Source: Photobacterium toruni (GTDB lineage Bacteria; Pseudomonadota; Gammaproteobacteria; Enterobacterales; Vibrionaceae). From it: a DNA stretch of 64,000 nt. The translations under genes were made by a program, and so were the position numbers. Where the stretch lies: the NCBI RefSeq assembly GCF_024529955.1, contig NZ_AP024854.1, positions 1,178,001 to 1,242,000 of the forward strand. Reading direction: 5' to 3'. Below, one piece after another: positions 18,070 through 27,714 of this stretch. The notes beneath the pieces are model-generated. The model was not told the DNA's origin, ran no database searches, and worked only from the letters and a program-made list of their open reading frames with translations. Numbering within the stretch: the first letter of the stretch is position 1; each line of letters opens with the position of its first letter.

Positions 18070-19919
18070 TGTCTAATCATGCCGATGATACCGTTTTTGA
18101 TGCTCAAAGTTTTCTCAAAACGGTAACTCACCAACCTGGCGTCTACCGTATGTATGACGCCAGCGGTGAAGTTATCTATGTTGGTAAAGCAAAAGATCTC
18201 AAAAAACGCCTAGCAAGTTATTTTCGAACTAATGTCGTGGGCGAAAAAACGCGCGCGTTAGTTAAAAATATTTGTAAAGTTGATGTGACGGTTACTCATA
18301 CTGAAACTGAAGCATTGATCCTTGAACACAATTATATCAAACAGTATTTACCTAAATATAATGTCTTATTGCGTGATGATAAGTCTTATCCTTATATTTT
18401 GTTAAGTGCTAGTAAACATCCTCGGCTATCTATTCATCGCGGTGTTAAACGTCGTAAAGGTGAGTATTTTGGCCCTTATCCTGATGTTTCTGCTGTTCGC
18501 GATAGTTTGCATCTCATGCAAAAAATATTTCCGATTCGCCAATGTGAAGATTCCGTTTATGCTAATCGTAGTCGTCCTTGTTTAATGTATCAAATTGGTC
18601 GTTGTTCTGGTTCTTGTGTTAAAGGATTAGTCTCTGATGATGATTATCAACAGCAAGTGCAATGGGTACGATTATTTCTACAAGGTAAAGATCGACAAGT
18701 GATCAATACCATGGTGGAAAAAATGGAGCAGGCGAGTATGACTCTTGATTTTGAACGCGCAGCTGTATATCGCGATCAAATTCAAGCGCTCCGTCGAATT
18801 CAAGAGCAACAATTTGTTAGTCAAGATAATGAAGATGACTTAGATGTTATTGGTATTGCTCATCAGAATGGGATGGCGTGTATTCATGGGTTGTATATTC
18901 GTCAGGGTAAAATTTTAGGTAGCCGCAGTTATTTCCCTAAAATGCCCATTGGTGCATCGTTAACGGAAGTGTTATCAAGTTTCGTTACTCAGTTTTATTT
19001 TAATCAAGCTGAGGGTCGTGTTATACCGAGTCTTATTTTATTAAGTGAAGAACTTGGCGATGATAGTGACGCCATCTTAGCGGCTTTATCTGAACTTGCT
19101 GGCCGTAAAATTACGATTAAATATCATCCACGTGGTACACGAGCAAAATACTTACAATTAGCAAAAACGAATGCAGAAACTGCGTTAACGAGTAAATTAA
19201 ACCATCGCATGACAATGCAGGAGCGTTTTTTTGCACTGCAACAAGCATTAAACTTAAAACCTATCTCTCGAATGGAATGTTTTGATATTAGTCATACCAT
19301 GGGTGAAAAAACCGTGGCATCTTGTGTGGTGTTTAATCAAGAAGGGCCATTAAAGCAAGAATATCGTCGCTATAATATCTCTGGGATCACGGGGGGAGAT
19401 GATTATGCAGCGATGGCACAAGTATTAGAACGTAGGTATAGTAAAAATATGGAATTAGATAAAATTCCAGATATAATTTTCATCGATGGGGGTAGAGGTC
19501 AGCTTTCAAGAGCGTATGATGTTGTTAGACCTTATATTGCAGAGTGGCCCAAACGACCAATGTTAGTGGGCGTTGCAAAGGGTACTACTCGAAAACCAGG
19601 GCTTGAGACATTAATTTTCGTTACGGGTGAAGAATTGTCTATGCCAAGTGACTCTCCCGCGTTACATTTAATACAACACATCCGTGATGAAAGTCATGAT
19701 CATGCGATCAGTGGTCACCGAGCCCAGAGAGCAAAAGTGAGAAAACGTAGTACACTTGAAGATGTCGAGGGAGTTGGACCTAAACGACGTCAGGCTTTAT
19801 TAAAATACATGGGTGGAATGCAAGAACTGAAAAAAGCAAATAAAGAAGAAATAGCTAAAGTACCTGGTATCAGTTTAGCTTTAGCGGAAAAAATAGTCGA
19901 TGCATTGCAACATGGTTAG
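18069..19919 (+). CDS. uvrC: excinuclease ABC subunit C
   Basis: The 616-residue protein has a GIY-YIG nuclease ([25 protein letters not shown]), a Cys cluster, a UVR domain (about 200-240), an RNase H-like 5' nuclease ([32 protein letters not shown]) and C-terminal helix-hairpin-helix motifs ([15 protein letters not shown]). It makes the dual incisions in nucleotide excision repair after UvrA/UvrB. The start is GTG inside the uvrY stop (TAGTG), so the two are translationally coupled, as in other gammaproteobacteria. Confidence 0.97.
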   Translation: MSNHADDTVFDAQSFLKTVTHQPGVYRMYDASGEVIYVGKAKDLKKRLASYFRTNVVGEKTRALVKNICKVDVTVTHTETEALILEHNYIKQYLPKYNVLLRDDKSYPYILLSASKHPRLSIHRGVKRRKGEYFGPYPDVSAVRDSLHLMQKIFPIRQCEDSVYANRSRPCLMYQIGRCSGSCVKGLVSDDDYQQQVQWVRLFLQGKDRQVINTMVEKMEQASMTLDFERAAVYRDQIQALRRIQEQQFVSQDNEDDLDVIGIAHQNGMACIHGLYIRQGKILGSRSYFPKMPIGASLTEVLSSFVTQFYFNQAEGRVIPSLILLSEELGDDSDAILAALSELAGRKITIKYHPRGTRAKYLQLAKTNAETALTSKLNHRMTMQERFFALQQALNLKPISRMECFDISHTMGEKTVASCVVFNQEGPLKQEYRRYNISGITGGDDYAAMAQVLERRYSKNMELDKIPDIIFIDGGRGQLSRAYDVVRPYIAEWPKRPMLVGVAKGTTRKPGLETLIFVTGEELSMPSDSPALHLIQHIRDESHDHAISGHRAQRAKVRKRSTLEDVEGVGPKRRQALLKYMGGMQELKKANKEEIAKVPGISLALAEKIVDALQHG

Positions 19920-20051
19920 TCTGTCGCTTTGAAGGTCATCATTGCTTCAGTACTTTATTGGTTAAATTTACAGAAAAGGCACACTCTTTTATTTTTTTAG
20001 AGTAGTCTAGATCGTACGTTAGACCCAGATCTTGAACATAAGAATAAAATT

Positions 20052-20609
20052 ATGCGTTTATCAATCCCAAATATTTTAAGTTTTATCCGACTCATTCTTA
20101 TTCCATTTTTTGTTATCACCTTTTATTTACCCTATGAATGGTCAGCATTTGCTACTGCGTTAATCTTTTGGATTGCTGGCGTAACAGATTGGTTTGATGG
20201 TTATCTTGCGCGTAAGCTTAATCAAACAACCCGTTTTGGCGCTTTTATTGATCCTGTTGCTGATAAATTAATGGTTGTTACTGCGATGGTGTTAGTTGTT
20301 GAGCACTACCATACTTTATGGGTAACTGTTCCGGCTATTACGATGATTGGTCGTGAAATTATTATTTCAGCATTGCGTGAATGGATGGCAGAGTTAGGTA
20401 AACGTGCAAGTGTTGCAGTATCGTGGGTAGGTAAAGTAAAAACAGCATCACAAATGTTTGCCTTATTACTATTACTATGGCATCCACATCAATATGTCGT
20501 ATGGCTAGGTTATGCATCGCTTTACATTGCAATGGTATTAACTTATTGGTCAATGGTGCAATATCTTAAAGCTGCAAAAGGTGATTTGTTAAACGCAGAT
20601 AATCACTAA
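20052..20609 (+). CDS. pgsA: CDP-diacylglycerol--glycerol-3-phosphate 3-phosphatidyltransferase
   Basis: This 185-residue membrane protein has the CDP-alcohol phosphotransferase signature D-x2-D-G-x2-A-R-x8-G-x3-D-x3-D, seen in [13 protein letters not shown] and [10 protein letters not shown]. It makes phosphatidylglycerophosphate, the committed step to phosphatidylglycerol and cardiolipin. It follows uvrC as in E. coli. In E. coli the glyW-cysT-leuZ tRNAs follow directly, whereas here a nitrite reductase operon intervenes. Confidence 0.95.
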   Translation: MRLSIPNILSFIRLILIPFFVITFYLPYEWSAFATALIFWIAGVTDWFDGYLARKLNQTTRFGAFIDPVADKLMVVTAMVLVVEHYHTLWVTVPAITMIGREIIISALREWMAELGKRASVAVSWVGKVKTASQMFALLLLLWHPHQYVVWLGYASLYIAMVLTYWSMVQYLKAAKGDLLNADNH

Positions 20610-20630
20610 GTAATTTATTAATAAATAAAG

Positions 20631-20660
20631 AAATGGCGAGCTAATTAGCTCGCCATTTTT
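20631..20660. terminator. bidirectional terminator between pgsA and cobA
   Basis: A perfect 12-bp stem (AAATGGCGAGCT / AGCTCGCCATTT) with an AATT loop carries a T run in the pgsA direction and T-rich sequence in the cobA direction. Confidence 0.9.
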
Positions 20661-20689
20661 GTTTATATTATTAGATAAAAGTGTATTGA

Positions 20690-21514
20690 TTAACCATAAA
20701 GCTCTATACATTGTTCAATATGAGTCATTGAATCAGTTTGTTGTTGAAACCAATTAAGCTGCTGTGATAATTGAGTCACACTACCAATAATAATTAATGC
20801 AGGACTAGCTGCCTGTTGAGCAAGTATATCTATTTGGGCTAGCTCTCCCGTTAGTACTCGCTGGTGGATTGTTGTGCCACGCTCAATAATTGCGATAGGT
20901 GTAGTAAGTGACATACCATAGGCGCTTAATTTATGACGAATAACACTGCTTTGATTCAACCCCATATAAAACACTAGCGTATGCTTAGCGCGCGCTAGTG
21001 ATAGCCAATCTATTTGATCTTGACCTTGTTTTAAATGTCCCGTGATAAATTGTACACTTTGAGCGTGATCGCGATGGGTTAATGGAATTCCTGCATATGC
21101 CGCACATCCAGATGCAGCTGTGATTCCTGGAACAACTTCAAATGGAATATTGAATGGCAATAAAGCCTCTAATTCCTCGCCGCCACGACCAAAAATAAAC
21201 GGGTCACCACCTTTTAAACGGACCACTTGTTTACCTGCTAAAGCATGTTCAACTAATAAATTATTTATTTGTTGTTGAGGTACGCAATGATTTCCTGCCT
21301 GTTTACCAACAAAAATAAGCTGGCTATGTGGTCGAAAGAGCGCAATTATTTCATCTGAGACTAAACGATCATAAATAATGGCATCAGCCTGTTGAATTAC
21401 ACGCAGTGCCTTTACTGTTAGTAAATCAGGATCACCAGGGCCAGCACCAACAAGGATCACTTTTCCGATCTTAGTTGGAGTCGATAAAGCATATAAAGTG
21501 TCTGATGTGTGCAT
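20690..21514 (-). CDS. cobA: uroporphyrinogen-III C-methyltransferase (SUMT)
   Basis: The protein has the SUMT landmarks [34 protein letters not shown] and [20 protein letters not shown]. It methylates uroporphyrinogen III at C2 and C7 to precorrin-2, the precursor of siroheme, which NirB needs. That explains its place at the end of the nir operon. I chose the ATG at 21514 because GGAG lies 7 nt upstream. An ATG at 21553, 2 nt after the nirC stop, would add 13 residues without a Shine-Dalgarno. Confidence 0.9.
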   Translation of the reverse strand: MHTSDTLYALSTPTKIGKVILVGAGPGDPDLLTVKALRVIQQADAIIYDRLVSDEIIALFRPHSQLIFVGKQAGNHCVPQQQINNLLVEHALAGKQVVRLKGGDPFIFGRGGEELEALLPFNIPFEVVPGITAASGCAAYAGIPLTHRDHAQSVQFITGHLKQGQDQIDWLSLARAKHTLVFYMGLNQSSVIRHKLSAYGMSLTTPIAIIERGTTIHQRVLTGELAQIDILAQQAASPALIIIGSVTQLSQQLNWFQQQTDSMTHIEQCIELYG

Positions 21515-21555
21515 AAGTTTACTCCAAGGAGGCTGTGTCATTATGGTCTGCATGA

Positions 21556-22371
21556 TTACATTGACTGCTGTGCTTGAGCATCAGTTGTTGTTGATTGAAT
21601 TATTGGACGTTGTGATTTTGGTGTTGTAAACCAATAGCCTAGGCCCATAAATACCACGCCAGAAATTGTATTACCGATAGTTACCCACAATAAGTTATGT
21701 CCGATACCCGCTAGCGTAAATGCATCCTTATGATCGCCAAACCAAGATAAAGCAAAAATAGTCATGTTAGCGATTGAGTGCTCAAAACCTGAAGCAATAA
21801 AAGCCAGTAAACACCACCAAATAGCAATAAATTTAGCAGAACCTTCAACCCGTTGGCACATCCAAATAGCTAAACATACCAGCCAGTTACAAAGAATGCC
21901 TTTGAACAGTAGTACAGATGCTGGCGCAGCAGTTTTTGCCATAGCAACATTATTTAATAAGCTATTACCGTCATTTAAAAGGTGTCCACCACCGGCATAA
22001 AAGAAAAGTAGAGCAACACCTACAGAGCCTAAAAGGTTACCCATCCACGTTTGGGGTAATACCCGTAGCGTATCAGAAACGGTAATTTGGCCTGTTTTTA
22101 CACCAAAAGTTAAAAACATAGTGTGTCCAGTGTAAAGCTCAGATCCTGCAATAATGACTAACGTTAAAGCAATGCCAAATGTCGCTCCCATAACAAGAGG
22201 TCTAATACTTGGATCAACCATATTACCAAGTGTAAAAATTAAAATAATGCCCAAACCGACATAAGCGCCAGCCATTGCAGAACTTAACCAAAAGCCTAGT
22301 TTTTCTGTTTGTGCAAATTCAACAATACGAGCTGCATTAGCAGAACATTTTTTTATGGTGTCAGCGTACAT
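21556..22371 (-). CDS. nirC: formate/nitrite transporter family protein (NirC-like)
   Basis: The 271-residue FNT-family channel has six hydrophobic segments. Typical FNT stretches are [15 protein letters not shown], the GAELYTGH-type region ([12 protein letters not shown]), [10 protein letters not shown] and [14 protein letters not shown]. It most likely moves nitrite across the inner membrane for NirBD. It lies between nirD and cobA, after a structured 120-bp gap. Confidence 0.9.
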   Translation of the reverse strand: MYADTIKKCSANAARIVEFAQTEKLGFWLSSAMAGAYVGLGIILIFTLGNMVDPSIRPLVMGATFGIALTLVIIAGSELYTGHTMFLTFGVKTGQITVSDTLRVLPQTWMGNLLGSVGVALLFFYAGGGHLLNDGNSLLNNVAMAKTAAPASVLLFKGILCNWLVCLAIWMCQRVEGSAKFIAIWWCLLAFIASGFEHSIANMTIFALSWFGDHKDAFTLAGIGHNLLWVTIGNTISGVVFMGLGYWFTTPKSQRPIIQSTTTDAQAQQSM

Positions 22372-22403
22372 ACGTTTTCCCTGTAATAATTAAAACTGTT
22401 TGT

Positions 22404-22447
22404 CATAGGTTAAATCGGTTAATTAGCCGCTAGAGGATTAACCTATG
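22404..22447. repeat. inverted repeat in the nirD-nirC gap
   Basis: CATAGGTTAA (22404-22413) and TTAACCTATG (22438-22447) form a perfect 10-bp inverted repeat, next to a second hairpin. Together they could stabilise or terminate part of the nir transcript. Confidence 0.4.
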
Positions 22448-22453
22448 GCAAAA

Positions 22454-22478
22454 GAGTTTGGCAATGACTGCCAAACTC
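22454..22478 (-). terminator. hairpin after nirD, possible partial terminator
   Basis: A perfect 10-bp stem (GAGTTTGGCA / TGCCAAACTC) with a 5-nt loop lies 14 bp after the nirD stop. It is followed on the minus strand by TTTT only, so read-through into nirC-cobA is likely. Confidence 0.5.
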
Positions 22479-22491
22479 ATTACTGCTCTAA

Positions 22492-22818
22492 TTACAAACT
22501 GACTTGTACTTGACCTTGCTGTACTTGAATTTGATAACAAGCAACTTTGATCTCAGGCTGCTCTAGGCAATGACCATCAATTAGTGAGAAGCGTTGTTTT
22601 TTGAGTGGGCTTGCAACCCAAAGTTGATTTTTATGTTGACAAATAATTCCACGAGAAAGCACATTTGATTGTGCAAATGGGTCTTTATTATTGAGAGCAA
22701 ATAGTTGTTCACTATGATCAGGACGAAAAATAGCGACTTGCTGATCACCAACGAGTGCACAAATGCCTGTACCTGGAATCAAATCATCAAGATTACATAC
22801 GGAAATCCACTGACTCAT
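22492..22818 (-). CDS. nirD: nitrite reductase (NADH) small subunit NirD
   Basis: The 108-residue protein is a NirD-type Rieske-fold subunit (ISVCNLDDLIPGTGICALVGDQQVAIF, SRGIICQHKNQLWVASPLKKQRFSL). As in other NirD proteins, the Rieske Cys/His iron ligands are missing. Its start overlaps the nirB stop by 4 bp (ATGA). It is needed for NirB activity in the cytoplasm. Confidence 0.92.
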   Translation of the reverse strand: MSQWISVCNLDDLIPGTGICALVGDQQVAIFRPDHSEQLFALNNKDPFAQSNVLSRGIICQHKNQLWVASPLKKQRFSLIDGHCLEQPEIKVACYQIQVQQGQVQVSL

Positions 22819-25382
22819 GCTTTTTCCTCCAATGAAATAATAAAGGTTGTATCTTGCTGATGACTTATTGCTTTTTCTTTAACTGTTGCAGGGCGGTGTT
22901 GTTCGCGTTCTGGTACAAAAATAACGTTATCATCACGTTCATTGCTATTAATAAAGTGGGCAAAACGTTTTAGTTGCTGTTCATTGCTTAACGTGGCTTG
23001 CCATTCACAGTGATAGCTAGCAATTAATCGTTCAGCATCCGCTTCAAGTTGCTTATTAAGGCCTAACTTATCATTGATGATAACCTCTTTAAGGTAATCA
23101 ACTCCGCCATCTAAGCTTGTTAACCATGTTGAAGTGCGTTGTAATTTGTCAGCTGTACGAATATAAAACATCAGGTAACGATCGATATATTTAATTAAGG
23201 TTGCAGTATCAATGTCTGCAGCAAATAGATCTGCATGACGTGGTTTCATGCCACCATTTCCACCAACATACATATTCCAACCAGCATCGGTAGCAATAAT
23301 GCCTAAATCTTTACCCTGTGCTTCGGCACATTCACGAGTACAGCCTGAAACACCAAATTTCATTTTATGTGGGGTACGAATACCTTTATAACGATTTTCA
23401 AGTTGAACCCCTAAACCAACGCTATCTTGCACACCAAAACGACACCAAGTACTACCAACACAGGTTTTTGCCATACGCAGTGCTTTAGCATAAGCCTGGC
23501 CTGTTTCAAATCCAGCATCAATAAGGCGTTGCCAAATCTGTGGTAAATCATCTTTTTGCGCACCAAATAAACCAATACGCTGTGCGCCAGTAATCTTAGT
23601 GTAAAGCTGATAATCATTAGCAATTTGTGCTAGCGCTAATAATCCGGCAGGAGTAACTTCACCGCCAGCCATACGTGGAATGACAGAGTAGCTGCCATCT
23701 TTTTGCATGTTGCCAAGAAAAATATCATTAGTATCTTGCAATGGTGTGTTTTGAGGCGTGAGGGCGTATTCATTCCAGCATGAAGCAAGGATAGATCCTA
23801 CTGTTGGCTTACAAACTTCACAGCCATAACCTTTACCATATTTAGCAAGTAAGGCTTCAAAAGATTTAATTTCTTCTACGCGAATAAGATGGAATAGCTC
23901 TTGGCGAGAATATTCAAAGTGTTCACAAAGGTGGTTTTTAACTTCAACACCCGCTTTTGCAAGTTCACTATTAAGGACTTGGGTTATTAATGGTAAACAA
24001 CCGCCACAACCTGTTCCTGCTTTGGTAACGGCTTTAATCTCACCAAGAGTGGTATAACCGTCAGTAACGGCAGCAGCAATCTTACCTTTAGTAACGTCAA
24101 AACATGAACATATGACAGCACTTTCAGGTAGTGAATCAACACCCATTGCCGGTTTTTCTGCGCCAGCATGAGCAGGAAGAATTAAGCTATCAGGATTCTC
24201 TGGTAATTCGATATTATTTAATTTTAATTGTAATAAATTACCGTAGTCTGCGGTGTCTCCAACTAACACAGCACCTAAAAGTTGCTTGCCGTCTTCTGAG
24301 ACAATAATACGTTTATAAACGTCTTGTTGTTCATTAAGGTAAACATAGCTTTTACTGTTTAGTGTACGGCCATTTGCGTCACCAATACTGCCTACCTTTA
24401 CGCCTAATAATTTTAATTTAGCGCTCATATCAGCGCCTTCAAAGGCATGAGATTCACCGAGCAAATGACTAACTGCAATTTGTGCCATTTTATAACCTGG
24501 CGCAACTAGGCCAAAGAACATGTTATTCCATGAGGCACATTCACCAATAGCATAGATATCATTATCTGAAGTTTGGCAGTAGTTATTAATGGCTATACCG
24601 CCGCGACTGCCTAACCCTAAATCACAATGACGAGCGAGTTTATCTTGTGGGCGAATACCTGTAGAAAAAACAATAAAGTCGACTTCAAGTGAGGTACCAT
24701 CTGCAAATGTTAATGTATTTCGTGCATGTTCACCTTTAGCAATAATTTCTTGAGTATTTTTGCCTGTATGAACCACAACCCCAAGTTGTTCGATTTTTTT
24801 TCGAAGTTGTGCTCCACCATGTGGATCAAGTTGTTCAGCCATAAGTACAGGCGCAAACTCGATTACATGTGTATCAACACCTAATGCTTTTAGTGCTCCA
24901 GCGGCTTCTAATCCAAGTAATCCACCACCAATGACAACGCCACTTTTACTGTGTTTAGCAGTAGCTTCAATGGCTTTTAAGTCTTCAATAGTACGATAAA
25001 CAAAACAGTCTTTTGAATCGTTTCCTTTAATTGAAGGAACCCAAGGGTATGACCCTGTCGCCATGATCAGTTTATCGTAATGAACTTCACGACCACTGTT
25101 TGAGTAAATGAGTTTTTGATCACGGTTAATGGTAATAGCACGCTCACCTAATAGGACGTTAATACCATATTTTTCGTACAAACCCTGCTTAACAAGTGAT
25201 AGCTCTTCTGCTGTGTGATGAGAAAAATAAGACGAGAGGTGAACTCGATCATAGGCAACGCGTGGCTCCTCACAAAAGACCGTAACGTCATATTTATCCA
25301 TATCAGCTTTATCGATTAGTTCTTCGATATAGCGGTGACCAACCATGCCGTTACCAATAATCGCTATTTTGACTTTGCTCAT
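22815..25382 (-). CDS. nirB: nitrite reductase (NADH) large subunit NirB
   Basis: The protein of about 855 residues has an N-terminal FAD/NADH oxidoreductase part (IAIIGNGMVGHRYIEEL). A BFD-like [2Fe-2S] domain (ICSCFDVTKGKI ... GTGCGGCLP) and a siroheme/[4Fe-4S] reductase part follow (VGSTWCRFG, KFGVSGCTRECAEA). It reduces nitrite to ammonium with NADH. I chose the start MSKVKIAIIG at 25382, preceded by AGAGGA. The upstream region has FNR and NarP/NarL-like sites, so anaerobic nitrate/nitrite control is expected. Confidence 0.95.
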   Translation of the reverse strand: MSKVKIAIIGNGMVGHRYIEELIDKADMDKYDVTVFCEEPRVAYDRVHLSSYFSHHTAEELSLVKQGLYEKYGINVLLGERAITINRDQKLIYSNSGREVHYDKLIMATGSYPWVPSIKGNDSKDCFVYRTIEDLKAIEATAKHSKSGVVIGGGLLGLEAAGALKALGVDTHVIEFAPVLMAEQLDPHGGAQLRKKIEQLGVVVHTGKNTQEIIAKGEHARNTLTFADGTSLEVDFIVFSTGIRPQDKLARHCDLGLGSRGGIAINNYCQTSDNDIYAIGECASWNNMFFGLVAPGYKMAQIAVSHLLGESHAFEGADMSAKLKLLGVKVGSIGDANGRTLNSKSYVYLNEQQDVYKRIIVSEDGKQLLGAVLVGDTADYGNLLQLKLNNIELPENPDSLILPAHAGAEKPAMGVDSLPESAVICSCFDVTKGKIAAAVTDGYTTLGEIKAVTKAGTGCGGCLPLITQVLNSELAKAGVEVKNHLCEHFEYSRQELFHLIRVEEIKSFEALLAKYGKGYGCEVCKPTVGSILASCWNEYALTPQNTPLQDTNDIFLGNMQKDGSYSVIPRMAGGEVTPAGLLALAQIANDYQLYTKITGAQRIGLFGAQKDDLPQIWQRLIDAGFETGQAYAKALRMAKTCVGSTWCRFGVQDSVGLGVQLENRYKGIRTPHKMKFGVSGCTRECAEAQGKDLGIIATDAGWNMYVGGNGGMKPRHADLFAADIDTATLIKYIDRYLMFYIRTADKLQRTSTWLTSLDGGVDYLKEVIINDKLGLNKQLEADAERLIASYHCEWQATLSNEQQLKRFAHFINSNERDDNVIFVPEREQHRPATVKEKAISHQQDTTFIISLEEKA

Positions 25383-25414
25383 AAATCCTCTTAACAACAT
25401 CGTGAATTACAATA

Positions 25415-25456
25415 ATCTTATTGAGAGTTCTGCAGAATAAATATGATGCAAATCAA
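25415..25456 (-). promoter_or_regulatory. FNR-dependent nirB promoter
   Basis: Read leftward, TTGATTTGCATCAT (25443-25456) matches the FNR consensus TTGAT-N4-ATCAA with one mismatch. A -10 hexamer TAAGAT (25415-25420) puts the start near 25408, which centres the FNR site at about -41.5. That is the class II activator position. Confidence 0.7.
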
Positions 25457-25469
25457 ATCGAACTTTAAA

Positions 25470-25485
25470 TAACCCTAAAGAGGTA
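25470..25485. promoter_or_regulatory. 7-2-7 NarP/NarL-like site upstream of nirB
   Basis: TACCTCT-TT-AGGGTTA (minus strand) is two inverted heptamers separated by 2 bp. The first fits TACYYMT exactly and the second has one mismatch. It is centred 28 bp upstream of the FNR site, as expected for nitrate/nitrite activation. Confidence 0.6.
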
Positions 25486-25486
25486 T

Positions 25487-25821
25487 GCTTTAAAATCAGG
25501 TGATTAGCTGTATATATTCACTTCTAACGAAGAGGGACATAGTATTAAAGAAGGGTATTTTAGTTATAATATTTTAGGTTAATGACGATTAACCATTTTG
25601 TTTATAATTATTAGTGCCACCAGTATAAATGGTTAACCGTAGGTAATAATAAGGTGGATCTTGGTACTTTGTTATAAAAAACGAATGAGTGTCATGAGAG
25701 TTGATAACCGTTTAATGTAGAACGGTTATTTAAATATGAGTGGTTTTTGATCAGAAACGGGCTGATTTTTAGGTTGATGTAACGGAAAGTAACCACTTAA
25801 ATAAAAAGTCATAATTTTTCG
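25487..25821. other. intergenic region between nirB promoter and tRNA promoter
   Basis: No coding frame is supported. A 10-bp inverted repeat (TTAACCATTT 25589 / AAATGGTTAA 25627-25636) and a small hairpin near 25702-25724 are the only structures seen. Confidence 0.4.
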
Positions 25822-25849
25822 TTGACTCGGCTCGTAAAATCAGTAAATT
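25822..25849 (+). promoter_or_regulatory. promoter of the tRNA array
   Basis: TTGACT and TAAATT are separated by 16 bp and lie about 60 bp upstream of the first tRNA-Cys. No other strong promoter is seen before the array. Confidence 0.5.
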
Positions 25850-25911
25850 ACACCACATACCGCAGCGGGTAACTCGCTAAGGTTAGTAGAGAATATGATT
25901 CTTTACATTAT

Positions 25912-25985
25912 GGCGCGTTGGCAGAGTGGCTATGCAGCGGATTGCAAATCCGTGTACCTCGGTTCGACTCCGGGACGCGCCTCCA
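25912..25985 (+). tRNA. tRNA-Cys(GCA) copy 1
   Basis: A full cloverleaf of 74 nt with acceptor GGCGCGT/ACGCGCC, anticodon GCA and encoded CCA. It is first in the array. Confidence 0.97.
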
Positions 25986-26001
25986 TTCTCTATGAGAATA
26001 T

Positions 26002-26077
26002 GCGACACTAGCTCAGCTGGTAGAGCGCAACCTTGCCAAGGTTGAGGTCATCGGTTCGAACCCGATGTGTCGCTCCA
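26002..26077 (+). tRNA. tRNA-Gly(GCC) copy 1
   Basis: A 76-nt cloverleaf with anticodon GCC, acceptor GCGACAC/GTGTCGC and encoded CCA. Its T stem is ATCGG/CCGAT, unlike copies 4 and 5 (ACGAG/CTCGT), with pairing kept. Confidence 0.97.
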
Positions 26078-26144
26078 AATTAAAAGATATTGCTGAAATA
26101 GCGGTATTTACAGATGGTGTCTTACCCATCGCAAGAAATTGCGT

Positions 26145-26231
26145 GCCCTGGTGGTGGAATTGGTAGACACAAGGGATTTAAAATCCCTCGGCGTTCGCGC
26201 TGTGCCGGTTCAAGTCCGGCCCGGGGCACCA
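26145..26231 (+). tRNA. tRNA-Leu(TAA) copy 1
   Basis: An 87-nt class II tRNA with a long variable arm, anticodon TAA, acceptor GCCCTGG/CCGGGGC and encoded CCA. Confidence 0.97.
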
Positions 26232-26284
26232 TCTATTACGTTGTTAAGTAATTAACAATAGGCTAGGGAAAACCTAGTAACGTT

Positions 26285-26358
26285 GGCGCGTTGGCAGAGT
26301 GGCTATGCAGCGGATTGCAAATCCGTGTACCTCGGTTCGACTCCGGGACGCGCCTCCA
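26285..26358 (+). tRNA. tRNA-Cys(GCA) copy 2
   Basis: Identical in sequence to copy 1; anticodon GCA, encoded CCA. Confidence 0.97.
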
Positions 26359-26374
26359 TTCTCTTTGAGAATAT

Positions 26375-26464
26375 GCGACACTAGCTCAGCTGGTAGAGCG
26401 CAACCTTGCCAAGGTTGAGGTCACGCCTGAGTTTATAAGTTCAGGAACCTCGTGTGTCGCTCCA
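26375..26464 (+). pseudogene. tRNA-Gly(GCC) copy 2 with enlarged T arm
   Basis: The acceptor, D arm, anticodon arm (GCC) and CCA are identical to intact copies. In the T arm, AGTTCG is replaced by a 20-nt hairpin-like segment (CCTGA ... TCAGG), a net gain of 14 nt to 90 nt. The conserved T-loop TTCGAAC is lost, so normal tRNA folding is unlikely. It could also be an odd but stable RNA. Confidence 0.75.
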
Positions 26465-26531
26465 AATTAAAAGATATTGCTGAAATAGCAGTATTTACAG
26501 ATGGTGTCTTACCCATCGCAAGAAATTGCGT

Positions 26532-26618
26532 GCCCTGGTGGTGGAATTGGTAGACACAAGGGATTTAAAATCCCTCGGCGTTCGCGCTGTGCCGGTTCAA
26601 GTCCGGCCCGGGGCACCA
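26532..26618 (+). tRNA. tRNA-Leu(TAA) copy 2
   Basis: Identical to copy 1; anticodon TAA, 87 nt. Confidence 0.97.
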
Positions 26619-26672
26619 TCTATTTTTGTTGTTAAGTAATTAACAACAGGCTAGGGGAAACCTAGTAACGTT

Positions 26673-26746
26673 GGCGCGTTGGCAGAGTGGCTATGCAGCG
26701 GATTGCAAATCCGTGTACCTCGGTTCGACTCCGGGACGCGCCTCCA
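26673..26746 (+). tRNA. tRNA-Cys(GCA) copy 3
   Basis: Identical to copy 1; anticodon GCA. Confidence 0.97.
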
Positions 26747-26762
26747 TTCTCTATGAGAATAT

Positions 26763-26852
26763 GCGACACTAGCTCAGCTGGTAGAGCGCAACCTTGCCAA
26801 GGTTGAGGTCACGCCTGAGTTTACAAGATCAGGAACCTCGTGTGTCGCTCCA
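26763..26852 (+). pseudogene. tRNA-Gly(GCC) copy 3 with enlarged T arm
   Basis: Same structure as copy 2, 90 nt. The inserted segment differs at two inner positions (TTTACAAGA instead of TTTATAAGT) but keeps the CCTGA/TCAGG stem. Confidence 0.75.
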
Positions 26853-26916
26853 AATTAAAGAATACGGCTTATGCGGTATTTACAGATGGTGTCTTACCCA
26901 TCGCAAGAAATTGCGT

Positions 26917-27003
26917 GCCCTGGTGGTGGAATTGGTAGACACAAGGGATTTAAAATCCCTCGGCGTTCGCGCTGTGCCGGTTCAAGTCCGGCCCGGGGCA
27001 CCA
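26917..27003 (+). tRNA. tRNA-Leu(TAA) copy 3
   Basis: Identical to copy 1; anticodon TAA. Confidence 0.97.
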
Positions 27004-27056
27004 TCTATTTTCGTTGTTAAGTAATTAACAACAGGCTAGGGAAACCTAGTAACGTT

Positions 27057-27130
27057 GGCGCGTTGGCAGAGTGGCTATGCAGCGGATTGCAAATCCGTGT
27101 ACCTCGGTTCGACTCCGGGACGCGCCTCCA
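27057..27130 (+). tRNA. tRNA-Cys(GCA) copy 4
   Basis: Identical to copy 1; opens the first 477-bp repeat unit. Confidence 0.97.
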
Positions 27131-27146
27131 TTCTCTTTGAGAATAT

Positions 27147-27222
27147 GCGACACTAGCTCAGCTGGTAGAGCGCAACCTTGCCAAGGTTGAGGTCACGAGT
27201 TCGAACCTCGTGTGTCGCTCCA
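27147..27222 (+). tRNA. tRNA-Gly(GCC) copy 4
   Basis: Intact 76-nt cloverleaf, T stem ACGAG/CTCGT with the TTCGAAC loop. Confidence 0.97.
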
Positions 27223-27237
27223 ATTTAAGAATGTTGA

Positions 27238-27328
27238 TGTTATCAGTATTCAGCAATACAAGAGTTGACCCAACAATGTTGAGGTCACACCTGAGTTTAC
27301 AAGATCAGGAACCTCGTATGTTGCTCCA
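27238..27328 (+). pseudogene. decayed tRNA-Gly remnant A
   Basis: The 3' half (GTTGAGGTCAC ... CCTCGTATGTTGCTCCA) is clearly derived from the enlarged-T-arm Gly copy, including the CCTGAG ... ATCAGG segment. The 5' half is only loosely similar (TCAG, TTCAGC, AAG), the acceptor no longer pairs and the anticodon stem is damaged. Confidence 0.75.
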
Positions 27329-27392
27329 AATTAAAGAATACGGCTTAGGCAGTATTTACAGATGGTGTCTTACCCATCGCAAGAAATTGCGT

Positions 27393-27479
27393 GCCCTGGT
27401 GGTGGAATTGGTAGACACAAGGGATTTAAAATCCCTCGGCGTTCGCGCTGTGCCGGTTCAAGTCCGGCCCGGGGCACCA
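27393..27479 (+). tRNA. tRNA-Leu(TAA) copy 4
   Basis: Identical to copy 1; anticodon TAA. Confidence 0.97.
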
Positions 27480-27533
27480 TCTATTTTCGTTGTTAAGTAA
27501 TTAACAACAGGCTAGGGGAAACCTAGTAACGTT

Positions 27534-27607
27534 GGCGCGTTGGCAGAGTGGCTATGCAGCGGATTGCAAATCCGTGTACCTCGGTTCGACTCCGGGACGC
27601 GCCTCCA
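27534..27607 (+). tRNA. tRNA-Cys(GCA) copy 5
   Basis: Identical to copy 1; opens the second 477-bp unit. Confidence 0.97.
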
Positions 27608-27623
27608 TTCTCTTTGAGAATAT

Positions 27624-27699
27624 GCGACACTAGCTCAGCTGGTAGAGCGCAACCTTGCCAAGGTTGAGGTCACGAGTTCGAACCTCGTGTGTCGCTCCA
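27624..27699 (+). tRNA. tRNA-Gly(GCC) copy 5
   Basis: Identical to copy 4, intact. Confidence 0.97.
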
Positions 27700-27714
27700 A
27701 TTTAAGAATGTTGA

